Source of the DNA: JACKFB01 sp041389525
GTDB lineage: Bacteria > Myxococcota_A > UBA9042 > PHBI01 > JACKFB01
DNA: 64,000 bases
Direction: 5' to 3'
Assembly: GCA_041389525.1 (NCBI GenBank)
Contig: JAWKRR010000031.1
Location: forward strand, 1 to 64,000
The position numbers and the translations under genes are program-made. Each line of letters starts with the position of its first letter. Positions within the stretch are counted from its first letter, which is position 1. Below, piece after piece: positions 1-10,700 of the stretch. The notes under the pieces are model-generated. The model did no database searches. It worked only from the letters and a program-made list of their open reading frames with translations, and was not told where the DNA came from.

Positions 1-190
1 CTATGAACTTGAAGGGTTGCTCGGCGTCCGGGCCGGCGCAGCCGGCGGCGCACTCCCAGTGGGTGGTCGGTGCGGTCACGACGCGGTTGCCGCGGCGGTA
101 GCGGTTGGTGGCGTGGCGCAGGACCACCGAGGATGCGCACATCGGACAGGTGGGGCGGATGTTTGCGGGCTGCGATTTCGGCGTGGTCAT
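1..190 (-). CDS. partial hypothetical protein with two Cys pairs (zinc-ribbon-like)
   Basis: An open frame of 63 codons starts at ATG 190 and runs off the left edge without a stop. The visible peptide begins MTTPKSQ and carries CPMC at residues 15-18 and CAAGC at residues 47-51, a spacing that could bind zinc as a ribbon. It is divergent from the dehydrogenase gene at 332, with about 140 bases between them, so the two may share a promoter region. No convincing Shine-Dalgarno site precedes the ATG. The family is not recognised and the reading is inferred from the Cys pairs and open frame alone. Confidence 0.42.
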   Translation of the reverse strand, partial: MTTPKSQPANIRPTCPMCASSVVLRHATNRYRRGNRVVTAPTTHWECAAGCAGPDAEQPFKFI

Positions 191-331
191 GGAGAGTATG
201 GTGCGCTGCTCGGTGGGACGTGTCCACGGGCTGGCGCTGCGGCTGACTGGGTTTCGAGGCCGCGGGGCGTTGGGGGTTGTCCCCGCGCGGTTGGTGCCGA
301 TTGGGGGCGCTCACGTTTCAGGGAGTCGGCG

Positions 332-1348
332 ATGCGGCAGGTTTGGATTCCTCGGATTGGGGCGCCTTCGGTTTTGGAGGTTCGGGAGGCGGGGGATCCG
401 GTTGCTGGCGACGGGGAGGTTCGGGTACGGGTTGCGGCTTCGGGGATTAACTTTGCGGATTTAATGGCTCGGATGGGGCTTTATCCGGATGCGCCGAAAT
501 TGCCTAATGTCGTGGGGTATGAGGTCTCTGGCGTTGTCGACGCCGTCGGGGCTGGGGTTTCGGATATCGCTGTCGGGCAGCGGGTGGTGACGCTGACGCG
601 CTTTGGCGGCTATTCGGACGTCGTCGTGGTGCCTCGGGTGCAGGTTCAGGTGTTGCCGGACCATGTGTCTTTTGAGGCCGCGGCTGCCATTCCGGTGAAT
701 TACCTGACCGCTTGGCTGATGCTGGTGCATCTGGGCAATGTCCGCGCTGGCGACCGGGTGCTGATTCACGCGGCTGCTGGCGGTGTGGGGCAGGCCGCTG
801 TGCAGATTGCCAAGTGGCGCGGGGCGGAGATTTTTGGGACTGCCAGTGCCGGTAAGCATGAGCGGCTTCGCGAGTCGGGGGTGGCGCACTGCATCGACTA
901 CCGCAACCAGGATTTCCAGGCTGAGGTGAAGCGCATCACCAAGGGTGAGGGCGTGGATATCGTGCTGGACGCGCTTGGCGGCGCTGAGCTGGGCAAGAGC
1001 TACCGCTGCCTCGCTCCGCTTGGCCGCGTCTACACGTTTGGCGCTTCGACCTTCGCTCCGGGCGACCGGCGCAGCATCGTGGCGGCGCTCAAGGGGCTTT
1101 GGAATTCGCCGACGTTCAAGCCCATGGCGCTGATGGATAAGAACCGCGGCGTTCATGGCATCAACGTCGGGCATCTGTGGGAGCGGTCGGCGCAGCTCTC
1201 GGCCATGCTTGGCGAGATTTTGGCGCTGGTCGCTGACGGGACGTTCACGCCGGTCGTCGACCGCAGCTTTCCGTTTGCGCAGGCCGCTGAGGCCCACGCC
1301 TACATCCAGGACCGCAAGAACTTCGGCAAGGTGCTGCTGGTGCCCTGA
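332..1348 (+). CDS. zinc-independent quinone oxidoreductase-type MDR dehydrogenase
   Basis: This is a 338-aa medium-chain dehydrogenase/reductase of the quinone oxidoreductase (QOR / VAT-1-like) branch, expected to reduce quinones or enones with NADPH in the cytoplasm. The N-terminal GroES-like half has the GINFAD and VVGYEVSGVV motifs. The Rossmann half has the nucleotide-binding HAAAGGVGQAAVQIAK near residue 146. The Cys/His zinc ligands of alcohol dehydrogenases are absent, as expected for this branch. The start at ATG 332 was preferred over an upstream in-frame codon at 17 because homology begins there and CAGGGAG lies just upstream. The length is normal. The substrate cannot be told from sequence, and nothing adjacent suggests a pathway. 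Confidence 0.9.
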   Translation: MRQVWIPRIGAPSVLEVREAGDPVAGDGEVRVRVAASGINFADLMARMGLYPDAPKLPNVVGYEVSGVVDAVGAGVSDIAVGQRVVTLTRFGGYSDVVVVPRVQVQVLPDHVSFEAAAAIPVNYLTAWLMLVHLGNVRAGDRVLIHAAAGGVGQAAVQIAKWRGAEIFGTASAGKHERLRESGVAHCIDYRNQDFQAEVKRITKGEGVDIVLDALGGAELGKSYRCLAPLGRVYTFGASTFAPGDRRSIVAALKGLWNSPTFKPMALMDKNRGVHGINVGHLWERSAQLSAMLGEILALVADGTFTPVVDRSFPFAQAAEAHAYIQDRKNFGKVLLVP

Positions 1349-1373
1349 GCGACGACGGCGCCCGGCCGCGTCA

Positions 1374-2357
1374 CTACTCGCAGGGCGTCAGTTCGCCCTT
1401 CCACAGCACGGTGCACTCGGTCGTCACGGTCTCGTGCGTCCACAGGAATGTGTTGCTGAACGAGACCTTGTCCGTCGCGAAGTCCAGGTCGTAGCGGGTT
1501 CCCAGGCCCGCCAGATTGCCGGTGAAGGCCGCGATGCTTTGGCCGTCGGCCGCTACGACGCCCTGGATGCGCTGGTCGGGCTGGTTCTGGTCCAGCGGCA
1601 CGAAGGACAGCCGCCCGCCGTCATCGATGTAGAGGTCGAAGCCCTCGCCCTGCTGCTCAAGCGCGGAATTGCAGGCCGACGCCTCGCCCTCGACCAGGGT
1701 CCCCGTGCCGAAGATCCCCGCGTGGACGCAGGTGCCGCCTTGGTCAAACGCGTCTCGGTACTTCGCGACTGCCGCCGGCGGCACGGTCGCTGACTGCCCG
1801 ATCGCCGAGTTCTGGTCGTGCTGCCGCGCGTAGAGCTTGCCCGTGCCCGTCAGCAGAAAGCCGCTGCGCTCCTCCATCCAGCGCCCCTCGAGCACCGTCG
1901 TGCCCACACCGAACGTATTGCCCGTCTGGTAGCGCGCGGCCTTCTCTAGCTGAAAGTACACGTGGCCCGTGGCCGTCGGGATGACGCAGCTACCCTCGCT
2001 CAGCTCGCCCTGAAACGGGTTGCTCAGGCCGTTGAAGTAGCACCCGCCCCCATTTTTCCAGTCCACCGACAGGCTTATCTCGCGCGTCTCGGGGCCGGTC
2101 TCGACCACGTCCAGGTTCCAGAAGAGGTCCTCGTTGGGCGTGTCGTTCGTGGTGAAGACGATGCGCTCGGACTGGAAGCCGGGGTTGTCGCTGGCCTCCA
2201 GTATGAAGTCCGCGTACAGGTCGATGTTGCGCAGAATCAGGTACGAGTGCGCGTAGGGGTCGACGAAGCCCTTGTCCTCGTCGGTGCCGAAGCAGGCGCC
2301 GACCAGGGCGAGACCAGCCGCGCAGAGCGCCCATCGCATTGCAGTAAAATCGCGCAT
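1374..2357 (-). CDS. putative lipoprotein, unknown function
   Basis: A 327-aa protein with a short charged N-terminus, a hydrophobic stretch and a lipobox VGAC ending at Cys22, so it is probably an outer-membrane or periplasmic lipoprotein. The rest is acidic, without membrane segments, and has scattered Cys (GGGCYF, GGTCVH, EASACN, TTECTV, LTPCE) that may form disulfides. The ATG at 2357 was chosen because it overlaps the upstream stop as TAATG and has GGAAG five bases before it; a TTG at 2369 is possible. It is the second gene of a translationally coupled pair with the propeller-like lipoprotein. The family is not recognised. Confidence 0.75.
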   Translation of the reverse strand: MRDFTAMRWALCAAGLALVGACFGTDEDKGFVDPYAHSYLILRNIDLYADFILEASDNPGFQSERIVFTTNDTPNEDLFWNLDVVETGPETREISLSVDWKNGGGCYFNGLSNPFQGELSEGSCVIPTATGHVYFQLEKAARYQTGNTFGVGTTVLEGRWMEERSGFLLTGTGKLYARQHDQNSAIGQSATVPPAAVAKYRDAFDQGGTCVHAGIFGTGTLVEGEASACNSALEQQGEGFDLYIDDGGRLSFVPLDQNQPDQRIQGVVAADGQSIAAFTGNLAGLGTRYDLDFATDKVSFSNTFLWTHETVTTECTVLWKGELTPCE

Positions 2358-4453
2358 TATAGCTTCCAATAGATGAGGTGGGTTCTGTTTCGCAGCATGA
2401 TCTCGCGGTCGCGAAGGCGCATCAGTCGCGTCGCGCCCTCGGCCCCGCCGCCGTCACCGTATGATTGGCTCATATGGACCGCCGTCGGCGATGTGCCATT
2501 CCAGCGCCACATCGAATACTGAAACACGAAGATGGCAGTCTGGCTGTCCATCATCACGCAGGTCTGACCTTGTAGCGCCCGCCCGTCGGTGAGCGCCTTC
2601 ACGTTCGCGCACTTCGCGCCGATGCAGGCCTCGGTGCCGTTGACGGTGCAGGTCGCCGTCCCGTCGTCGCTCGCCGTCCGATAGGCGTCGAACGCGGCGT
2701 CCAGGTCGCCCGTGAAGGGCTCCGGCGTGCCGGACTCGTAGTCGTAGAAGGTGATGTTCTGCTTGGCGAAGTCGGACAACACGTAGCCGCCCTCGAAGAC
2801 GCCCTCGAGCTGGTCCACGTCGCCGTGAACCCGGACCACCTGCTGCGACTCGGTGTCCACCAGCGCCCAGCCATGCTGCTCCTCGCCGTCGTGCAGCTTC
2901 GCCATCACGTAGCGCGCGTTCGGCGTCGGCTGGGCGGACCCCCAGTCCATGGGGGCCTCGAGCGTGACCTCCTGCGTGGCGACGTCGTACATCCCGAACC
3001 GGCCCCCCACAAAGGCCAGCGCGATGCGCCCGCCGTCGGGTGAGAAGGCCAGGCGGTGGTTTCGGTAGATGAGGTCGGAGTCGGGGCGGAAGCGCGCGCC
3101 GATGGTCGTCGACACCGTCTTCGGCCCGCCGGGCGCGGCAAACGCGGCCGGGCTGCTGTCGGTGACCCGCAGCTCGACCTCGTCGGTGCCGGTCGCGTCG
3201 TCGTGCTTCGTGGTCACCAGGGTCGCCACCTTGCTGCCGTCGTTCGCGATGGCGAGCCCCCCGTGCTGCCCGCCACCGGGCGCCGACCCGCGCGGCTTGC
3301 ACCCGTCGGTGTCCGCGATGCCCAACCCCACGTAGCCCTGCCCGTTCGGCCCGGTGTTCACGAACGACGCGATGGTCGACCCGTCGGCCGAGATCACCGG
3401 CCGATGGTCGAACTTCACGTTGCGCGGCGGCATGCAGTTCAACGTCGTCTTCTCGGTCTCCAGATCCACCAACGTCGTGCCGCTGGTCCAGCACCCGCGC
3501 GGCCCCAGCAGGGCGTAGCGGCCCGAGCGCGACAGCTCCATCCACGACTCGGTGGGCGGTCCCGAGCCGGTCTCACGCTGCCACCCGGCGCCGGTCACCC
3601 CGGACTGCGGCACAAAGCCCAGCCCGTTGCTGGTCGCCACGATGGTGTGCTTGTTGCGCTCAAGGTCCACCGTGCTGACCGTGCACGCGTTGTTGTTTCC
3701 GTTTCGGGAGATGGCCCCGATGATCCCGTCGCCCGCGCCGACAAACGGCAGGTCGCCGCCCACGATGCCCGGCTGAAACGTGATGCCGTAGAACGCCGTC
3801 CGAAGCCGCCGCTCGCTGAGGCTGTAAACGCCGAGCGTGGCCGAGCCCTGCCCCACCGCGATCCGGTCCTCGTCCAGGGGTGCCGCGTCCTCGGAGTGGA
3901 TGAAATGCACCGTCTCCATCGCCAGCGTCTGGGCGTTTCGCACCTCGAGCCCGCCCTGGCTCACCGAGGTCGAGTAGATCCGCTTGCCGTCCGCCGACCA
4001 AAACACCCGCGTCGGCGCCTTGCTGCGCCCGCGGATCCACGTCGGCTCGAAGGGGTCGCGGTCGTCGTTGGGCCCAAGCTCGCGCACGAACCCGCGGCCT
4101 GCGTTCTTGAACTCGCCCTGCCCGACCAGGCGCACGTTGATGTCGCCCTCGCCCACCTCGTACCCGGCGCAGAACTGGAACCCGTTGCCCCCGACCGGCG
4201 TGATACGCAGCGATTTCGGCGCCTCCCACTCGACCTGGTCGGCGGTGAGCTCGGGCGTGCCGGACCACGTCAGCGAGGCGACCGAGCACTCACCCGGCAG
4301 CAGCGACACCGTCTCGGGCTGCAACAGGAAGCCGACGAAGCCGGGGGTCGCGTCCTCGCCGTCCTTGTCCGCGCCGCCGCCGTCACAGGCTGGCGCCGCC
4401 GCGAGGCAGCCCAGCGCCAGGGCGGCCCAGACGCGGTGTATGCTGGAAAACAC
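2357..4453 (-). CDS. large lipoprotein with beta-propeller (TolB/PD40-like) repeats
   Basis: A 698-aa exported protein. The N-terminus is hydrophobic with Cys16 and Cys23 as possible lipidation sites, followed by a Gly/Asp-rich spacer. The body contains several blade-like motifs of the type seen in TolB/PD40 propellers, such as WSADGKRIYST, FSPDGGRIALAF and ISADGSTIASF, each followed by short beta-strand patterns. A role as an extracytoplasmic binding or scaffold protein is inferred; no catalytic motif was seen. The GTG at 4453 is preferred because AGGAG lies eight bases upstream and the hydrophobic segment follows directly; a longer frame to 4591 lacks a signal-like N-terminus. It overlaps the next gene by one base. 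Confidence 0.78.
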   Translation of the reverse strand: MFSSIHRVWAALALGCLAAAPACDGGGADKDGEDATPGFVGFLLQPETVSLLPGECSVASLTWSGTPELTADQVEWEAPKSLRITPVGGNGFQFCAGYEVGEGDINVRLVGQGEFKNAGRGFVRELGPNDDRDPFEPTWIRGRSKAPTRVFWSADGKRIYSTSVSQGGLEVRNAQTLAMETVHFIHSEDAAPLDEDRIAVGQGSATLGVYSLSERRLRTAFYGITFQPGIVGGDLPFVGAGDGIIGAISRNGNNNACTVSTVDLERNKHTIVATSNGLGFVPQSGVTGAGWQRETGSGPPTESWMELSRSGRYALLGPRGCWTSGTTLVDLETEKTTLNCMPPRNVKFDHRPVISADGSTIASFVNTGPNGQGYVGLGIADTDGCKPRGSAPGGGQHGGLAIANDGSKVATLVTTKHDDATGTDEVELRVTDSSPAAFAAPGGPKTVSTTIGARFRPDSDLIYRNHRLAFSPDGGRIALAFVGGRFGMYDVATQEVTLEAPMDWGSAQPTPNARYVMAKLHDGEEQHGWALVDTESQQVVRVHGDVDQLEGVFEGGYVLSDFAKQNITFYDYESGTPEPFTGDLDAAFDAYRTASDDGTATCTVNGTEACIGAKCANVKALTDGRALQGQTCVMMDSQTAIFVFQYSMWRWNGTSPTAVHMSQSYGDGGGAEGATRLMRLRDREIMLRNRTHLIYWKL

Positions 4454-4721
4454 GATGCGGACTCCTGTTCGGGGCGAGACGGGCGCGCTCGCGAGGACGG
4501 GGCACGTCGTCGCAAACCCGCAACCAGCGTGGATGCGCGCATGTGTACCCCGGGCGGGGCGCCCACGCCAGAACGCGGGGCGGAACCGCAACGGAGACGC
4601 GCGCGCCTTGATTCCACGCGGTCCCCGCGATTAGGGTGCCCGAATCGACGGTCCATCCTTTATATGGGCGGGGGGCACGAAGGTGCGCCGGTTGGGCCGT
4701 CACGACCGTCAGGGGATTTCG
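4454..4721. promoter_or_regulatory. divergent intergenic region
   Basis: These 268 bases separate the lipoprotein operon, read leftwards, from the 3136-aa surface protein gene, read rightwards, so both promoters should lie here. The only AT-rich spot in otherwise GC-rich DNA is TTTATAT around 4658-4665, about 60 bases before the rightward start. It could serve as a -10 element, but no clear -35 was found. No inverted repeat stood out. Confidence 0.3.
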
Positions 4722-7700
4722 ATGAGTAGGTTCGGCACGACGCTCCTCGTGATGGGGGCCATCGTCCTCCTCGCACTCACACCCACCGCGGCAGCCCAGC
4801 AGGCTGTGCTGACCGACAGCACCTGGGGCCACGCGACCGCCGACGGGACCATCGGCGCGGGCGAGTACCCGGTCTTTTCCACAGGTATCAACAGTGGATT
4901 CGCCGATGTGCTGGGCGCCACCTCGAAGCTCAGCTTCGACAGCGGCTTCACCGACGAGGCCTTCGTCGTGGGGCTGCAGAGCAGCGGACCGCTCGCCGAT
5001 GTCGCCGTCATCTATCTGGACTGCTGGTCGGGCGGATACTCGGACACGACCAGCTTCGCCGACGCCGCCGACGCCCACCGCCGCGCCATCTCCGGCCGCG
5101 GCACCTCCGGCGAGACCTCGGAGCTCGTCTTTGCCCCGGGCTTCGAGGCGGACCTCGCCATCGCGTTCAACTCCTCCTTCGCGGGGCTGTGGCTGCTGGA
5201 CGATGGCGGCAACGACTCGCTGCTTTTCCTCGAGGATCTCGGGCTGGCTCCCCTCAACGCGCCAAACGCCGGCGCCTGGGAGATGGCGACTGACCTCGAC
5301 GCCATGGGCATCGCCGTGGGGGACTCCTGCGACTACGTAGCCACCTATATCAACGCCGCGAATGCCTTTCGTTCCGACGAGTTCCACGGCGTCGCCCAGG
5401 CCACCGTGCCCGCCGGAAACCCGGGCAGCGGCGCCACGGTCACCCTCGGCGTCGGCGACTTCAACACCTTCGCCACGGCCCTGCCGCCGCTCGCCCCAGG
5501 CACCATCGCCTTCACCGGCTACAACGCCGACGGCGACGACGACCTCGCGTTCGTGGTGCTGACCGATCTGGTCGACGAGACGATCTTCTTCACCGATGAC
5601 GAGGTCAGCGCCGGCGGCGCCCTGACCAGCGGCGAGGGCCGCATTCGTTGGGATTCCGGCACGGTGTCCGCCGGGACCGTGGTGACACTCGGCGGCCTCT
5701 CGGGCACCCCCACGGCCTCCGTCGGCACCGTCACGGCCGCCTCGGGCGTGCTGAACCTGGCTGCCGGCGGCGACAGCCTGCTGGCCTACCAAGGCGACGA
5801 CGCCGACAGCCCCGTCGGCTACCTCGCGGGGCTCGAGTCCGCGTCCGGAGCGGCCGGAGACCCCGCCGACGCTGGGTTGACCCCCGGCCTGAGCTTCATC
5901 ACCGCCTCCACTGACGACGACGACGGCGGCGCCTACACCGGGCCGCGGGACACCCAGGTCACCTTCGCGCGCTACCTCGCCCTGGTGAACGACCCGGCCA
6001 ACTGGTCGCTCGAGTCCAGCGACGGCACCCTGCTGGTGCCCTTCGACGCGACGAACTTCACCCTGGGCGCTGTGTGCGGCGACGGCATCGTGACCGGCGG
6101 CGAGGACTGCGAGTCGGCCACCGCGCACGTCGACACCAGCGTGGGCGGCTCCGGCAATCTGGGCGCGGGCTTCATCTCGTTGACCTCCCTCGCCCAGACG
6201 CTCACGCTGACAGCCGAGACGACCTTCGCCCGGGTCGAGTTCGCCGGGGTGCCAAGCCCGGCCGCCTGCGAGGGGATGCTCGTCGAGATCTACCCGGTGG
6301 CGCCTGACGGATCGCCCGACACCGGGGCGACCGCCCTCGCCTCGGGGACGGCCAACGGGCTGCCCGCCACTCAGGGTGCCCTGTGGGCCGCCGCCGAGAT
6401 CTCGGCGACGCTGCCCGCGGGGCAGTACGCCGTGGTCCTCAGCCCCCCCGCCGGGCTGACCTGCCAGCTGCGCGGCTCGGGGACGAGCACCTACGCGGGC
6501 GGGTCGTACTGGCGGCTTCCCAACGGCGCCAGCGCGTTCGTCCAGAACGCCGGGTTCGACCTGTACGTCGCCTTGGTCGGCGGCGACGCGACGGCCACCT
6601 GCGACGCCGACTGCACGACCGCGGAGTGCGGCGACGGCACGCTGAACACGGCCGCGGGCGAGACCTGCGACGACGCCGGCGACTCCGCGCTGTGCAACGC
6701 CGAGTGCACGCAGTCCCTGTGCGGCGACGGGGTGACGAACGCGCTCACCGAGGAGTGCGACGAGGGCGAGGGCGCCGTGGTCGGCACTCACGGCGGCGCG
6801 GACTTCGACGGCGCCACCTCGGAGGCGCTGGTCTACGCACAGACCTTCACCCTGGGCGCTGACGCGAGCATCGGGACGCTGGACGTGCTGGTGCGCGCGG
6901 ACTCGGCCGGGGCCTGCGACGGCGCCGTCCTCAGCATCGCGCCCTCGACCGGCGGACAGCCCGACAGCGCGGCGACGGCGGTGTTCAGCGGCACGGCGAG
7001 CGGGCTGCCGCTGCTGGCGGGCGAGGTGGTCCTTCGCCTCGCGGCCGCGTTCGATTTGCCTGCGGGCGACTACGCGTTCTTCGCCGACCTCACCTCCGTC
7101 GCCGGCGGTTGCGCGCTGAAGTTGGCGAGCGACGGCGTCTACTCCGAGGGGGCGGCGTGGTCCAACAGCGTCTCCGACGGGACGGTGTTCACGACGGCCT
7201 TCGGCGCGAACGTCGACTTCGCGATGCGACTGAGCCCCGGCGGAGGCGGCGCCGGCTCGGCCTTGTGCACCAGCTCCTGCCAAGCGGTCGCCTGCGGCGA
7301 CGGCGTCACCGATACGGACGCCGGCGAGATCTGCGACGGCGGACCGGCCCTCCTGGACTTCACCGGGCTGGCCGCCGCGGACCACACCATCGCCAAGCCC
7401 ACCTCGCCCGAGTTCGTCGCCCAGACCTTCACGCTGAGCGCCGCGACCACCCTGGTCGGGGTCGAGCTGCTCGCTTCGGGCGGGCCCGGCGCCTGCACCG
7501 GCGCGAGCATCCTCCTCGCGGGGACCGACGCCAACGGCCTGCCCGACTTGGCGGCGATTCAGGCCGTGGGAGTCATCGCGGGCACCTCCCCCAGCGCCGA
7601 CGATCCGGAGTGGCTCGCCGGAGACCTGGACGCCACCTTGGCGGCGGGGACCTGGGCGATGGTGGTGGACGCCTTCGCGGCCGGTGGCGACTGCACGCTA

Positions 7701-10700
7701 CACGGGTCCTTCGCCGACCCCTACGCGGACGGGCAGGCCTTCGAGTACAAGCTCACCCAGTCCACGGCGTTCGAGCTCATCGCGCCCGGTACGCTGGACA
7801 TGAGCTGGCGCCTCGTGGCGGCCGGCGCCGCCGAGACCGCCGACTGCGACACCGACTGCACCGCGGCCGAGTGCGGCGACGGGGTGATCAACGCGACAAC
7901 GCCCGAGATCTGCGATGACGGAAACGACGACCCGGCCGACGGCTGCTCGTCCACCTGCGACGCCATCGAGGTCGGCTGGCGATGCCCGACGGTGGGCGCC
8001 GCCTGCGAATGCGCGGACGGGTTCTCCGGCGACGGCTGCGCTACTTTTTCCCAGGTGGTGACTACCGAATCGGACCTCGTGGCGGACGACGGGCTGTGCT
8101 CGTTGCGCGAGGCCATCACCGCGATGAACACCGGCGTGGCCTCGGGCGTGACCAGCGGTGAGTGCGCTGGCGGGGCGGCCGGCGGGACCATCACGCTGCC
8201 CAGCGGGACCTTCGCCTTGGGCATCGCGGGGCTCGACGAGGACGCCAACGCGACCGGCGACTTGGACGTCTTGGTCGCGATGGCCATCGTCGGCGCGGGC
8301 CGCGACACGACCTATATCGACGGCGCGGGGCTGGATCGCGTGCTCCACCTGAACGCCGGACCGGTGCAGCTCGAGGGGCTGTCGGTGGTCAACGGGGCGC
8401 CGGGCGACGACGACGGCGGCTGCGTCTACAACGACAGCGGGACGGGGCTGAGCGTCGTCGACGCCCGGTTGGAGGGCTGCTCGGCGGGCGACTCCTCGGG
8501 CGGCGCCATCGCGACCGGGAGTGGGGTCCTGACCCTGACGCGGGTCGAATTCCTCCACAATGAGGCCGACTCGGGCGGAGCCGTCGACAGCAGCTCGGGC
8601 TCGAGCGCCGAGCTCTACGCGACCGATTGCCTCTTCTCGGGCAACAACGCGAGCAGCGAGGGGACGGCGGTGTCCCTGTCCTCATCTGGCACCGACGGCG
8701 TTGCGCGCTTCGTGGGCTGTACATTCACCGACAACACCGGCCCCGAGGTGGTCTACACGCGCGGCCACGCGACGCTCATGCGCAACTGCACCGTCGTCGG
8801 CAACTCGGCCGGGCCCGATGACGCGCTCATCGGCATGGGCAACACGGGCATGGGGGTGCTGACGCTGGAGCACACCACCATCACGGGGAATACGGCGAAG
8901 TCGGTCTTTCGGCAGCACGGCAGCTCCGACGAGGACGTCGAGCTCATCGGCAGCGTCGTCGCGGGCAACGGCGGCGCCGGGTGCACCGACCTCAGCGACA
9001 CCTTCTCGTTCGGCGGCAACGTGCTGCACTCGAGCTGCGACAAGGGCCACGCGGGCGACGTCGTCAGCGACGCGCCGCTGATGGGGGCGCTGAGCGACAA
9101 CGGCGGGCTGACGGCGACGGCGGCTCCGGGCGCGGGGAGCCCGGCGCTGGGGCTGGCGAGCTGTCTGGACGTGAGCGGGGCGGGGATCTCGGGCGATCAG
9201 CGCGGGGAAGCCCGACCGGTGAGCGGCTGCACGGCGGGCGCCTACGAGGTGGTCTGCGGCGACGGGGACCTGGCCGGCGACGAGGGCTGCGACGACGACG
9301 GGACCGGGGTCGGCGACGGCTGCGGCGAGACCTGCGAGCCGGAGTTCGACTTCGTGTGCGCCGGTGAGCCCAGCGTGTGCGTCGCCAACGTCTGCGGCGA
9401 CGGGGTGGTCGCGGGCGACGAGGACTGTGACACCGCGGGGCAGAGCGCGACCTGCGAGGCGAACTGCGAGGTGCCGCGGTGCGGCGACGGCACGCTGAAC
9501 ACGCTGGCGAACGAGGAGTGCGACGCGGGCGAGCCGGACCCGGCCTGCGACGTGGACTGCACCTTGGCCGAGTGCGGCGACGGCACGTTGAACACCGAGG
9601 CGGGCGAGGTCTGCGACGACGGCGGCGAGACCGCGACGTGCGGCGCCGACTGCAACCCGGTGATCTGCGGCGACGGGGTGACGAACAGCCTGGTCGAGGA
9701 CTGCGACGGCGGGTCGAGCGCGGTGCTGGACCTGAGCGATGGCGGCAACCTGAGCGGCGGGGCCGCGGGCGGGCTGGTGCGGGCGCAGAGCTTCACGCTG
9801 GACGCCGAGACGCACGTGGGCAGCATCGACCTGCTGGTCGAAGCGCCGACGGCGGGCGAGTGCACGGGGATGCCGTGGCGGTTGGCGGCGCTGCCGGCGG
9901 ACGGGGTCCCCTCGGTGGACGTGGACTACCTGCTGGACACGACCTTGGGCGACGCGCCGGCGGCGCCGGGACGCAGCTATGTGCGGGTGAAGACGGACCT
10001 GACCCTGGCCGCCGGGACCTACTTCGTCGCGTTCGACATGACGGGGATGCCCGACTGCGGGTTGAAGGCGTCGACGAACGACCCCTATGCGGGCGGGCAG
10101 GCGTGGACGACCTCCAACAGCGGCGACCCGACGGAGTTCCACACCGTCTTTTCGTCAACTGGCGACTGGGCGATTCGCTTCAACAGCACCGCCGGGGCGG
10201 CGTTCACCGCGGACTGCAACGACGACTGCAGCGCGGCTGAGTGTGGCGACGGGGTGACGAACGGGGCGGCGGGCGAGGCCTGCGACGACGGCGATGGCGA
10301 CGACGTCAACGGGTGCGGCAACGACTGCCAGCCCTCGGTGGGCTTTGGCTGCGACGGGGCCAACCCGAGCGTGTGCGTGTCGACCTGCGGCGACGGCGTG
10401 GCGGCCTCCGACGAGGCGTGTGACACCGGCGGCAACAGCGACACCTGCGACGAGGACTGCACGGTGCCCGAGTGCGGCGACGGGGTCTGGAACGCCAGCG
10501 CGAGCGAGGCGTGCGACGAGGGCGGGCAGACCGCGACGTGTGAGGCCGACTGCTCGGTGCCGGACTGCGGCGACGGCGTACACAACGCGCTGGCGGGCGA
10601 GGCCTGCGACGAGGGCGGGCAGACCGCGACGTGTGAGGCCGACTGCGCGGTGCCGGACTGCGGCGACGGGGTCCACAACGGGCTGGCGGGCGAGGCCTGC

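Noticed and set aside
4383..7385. Minus-strand open frame of 1000 codons
   Set aside because: Antisense to the surface protein gene and to the intergenic region; no start signal or domain.
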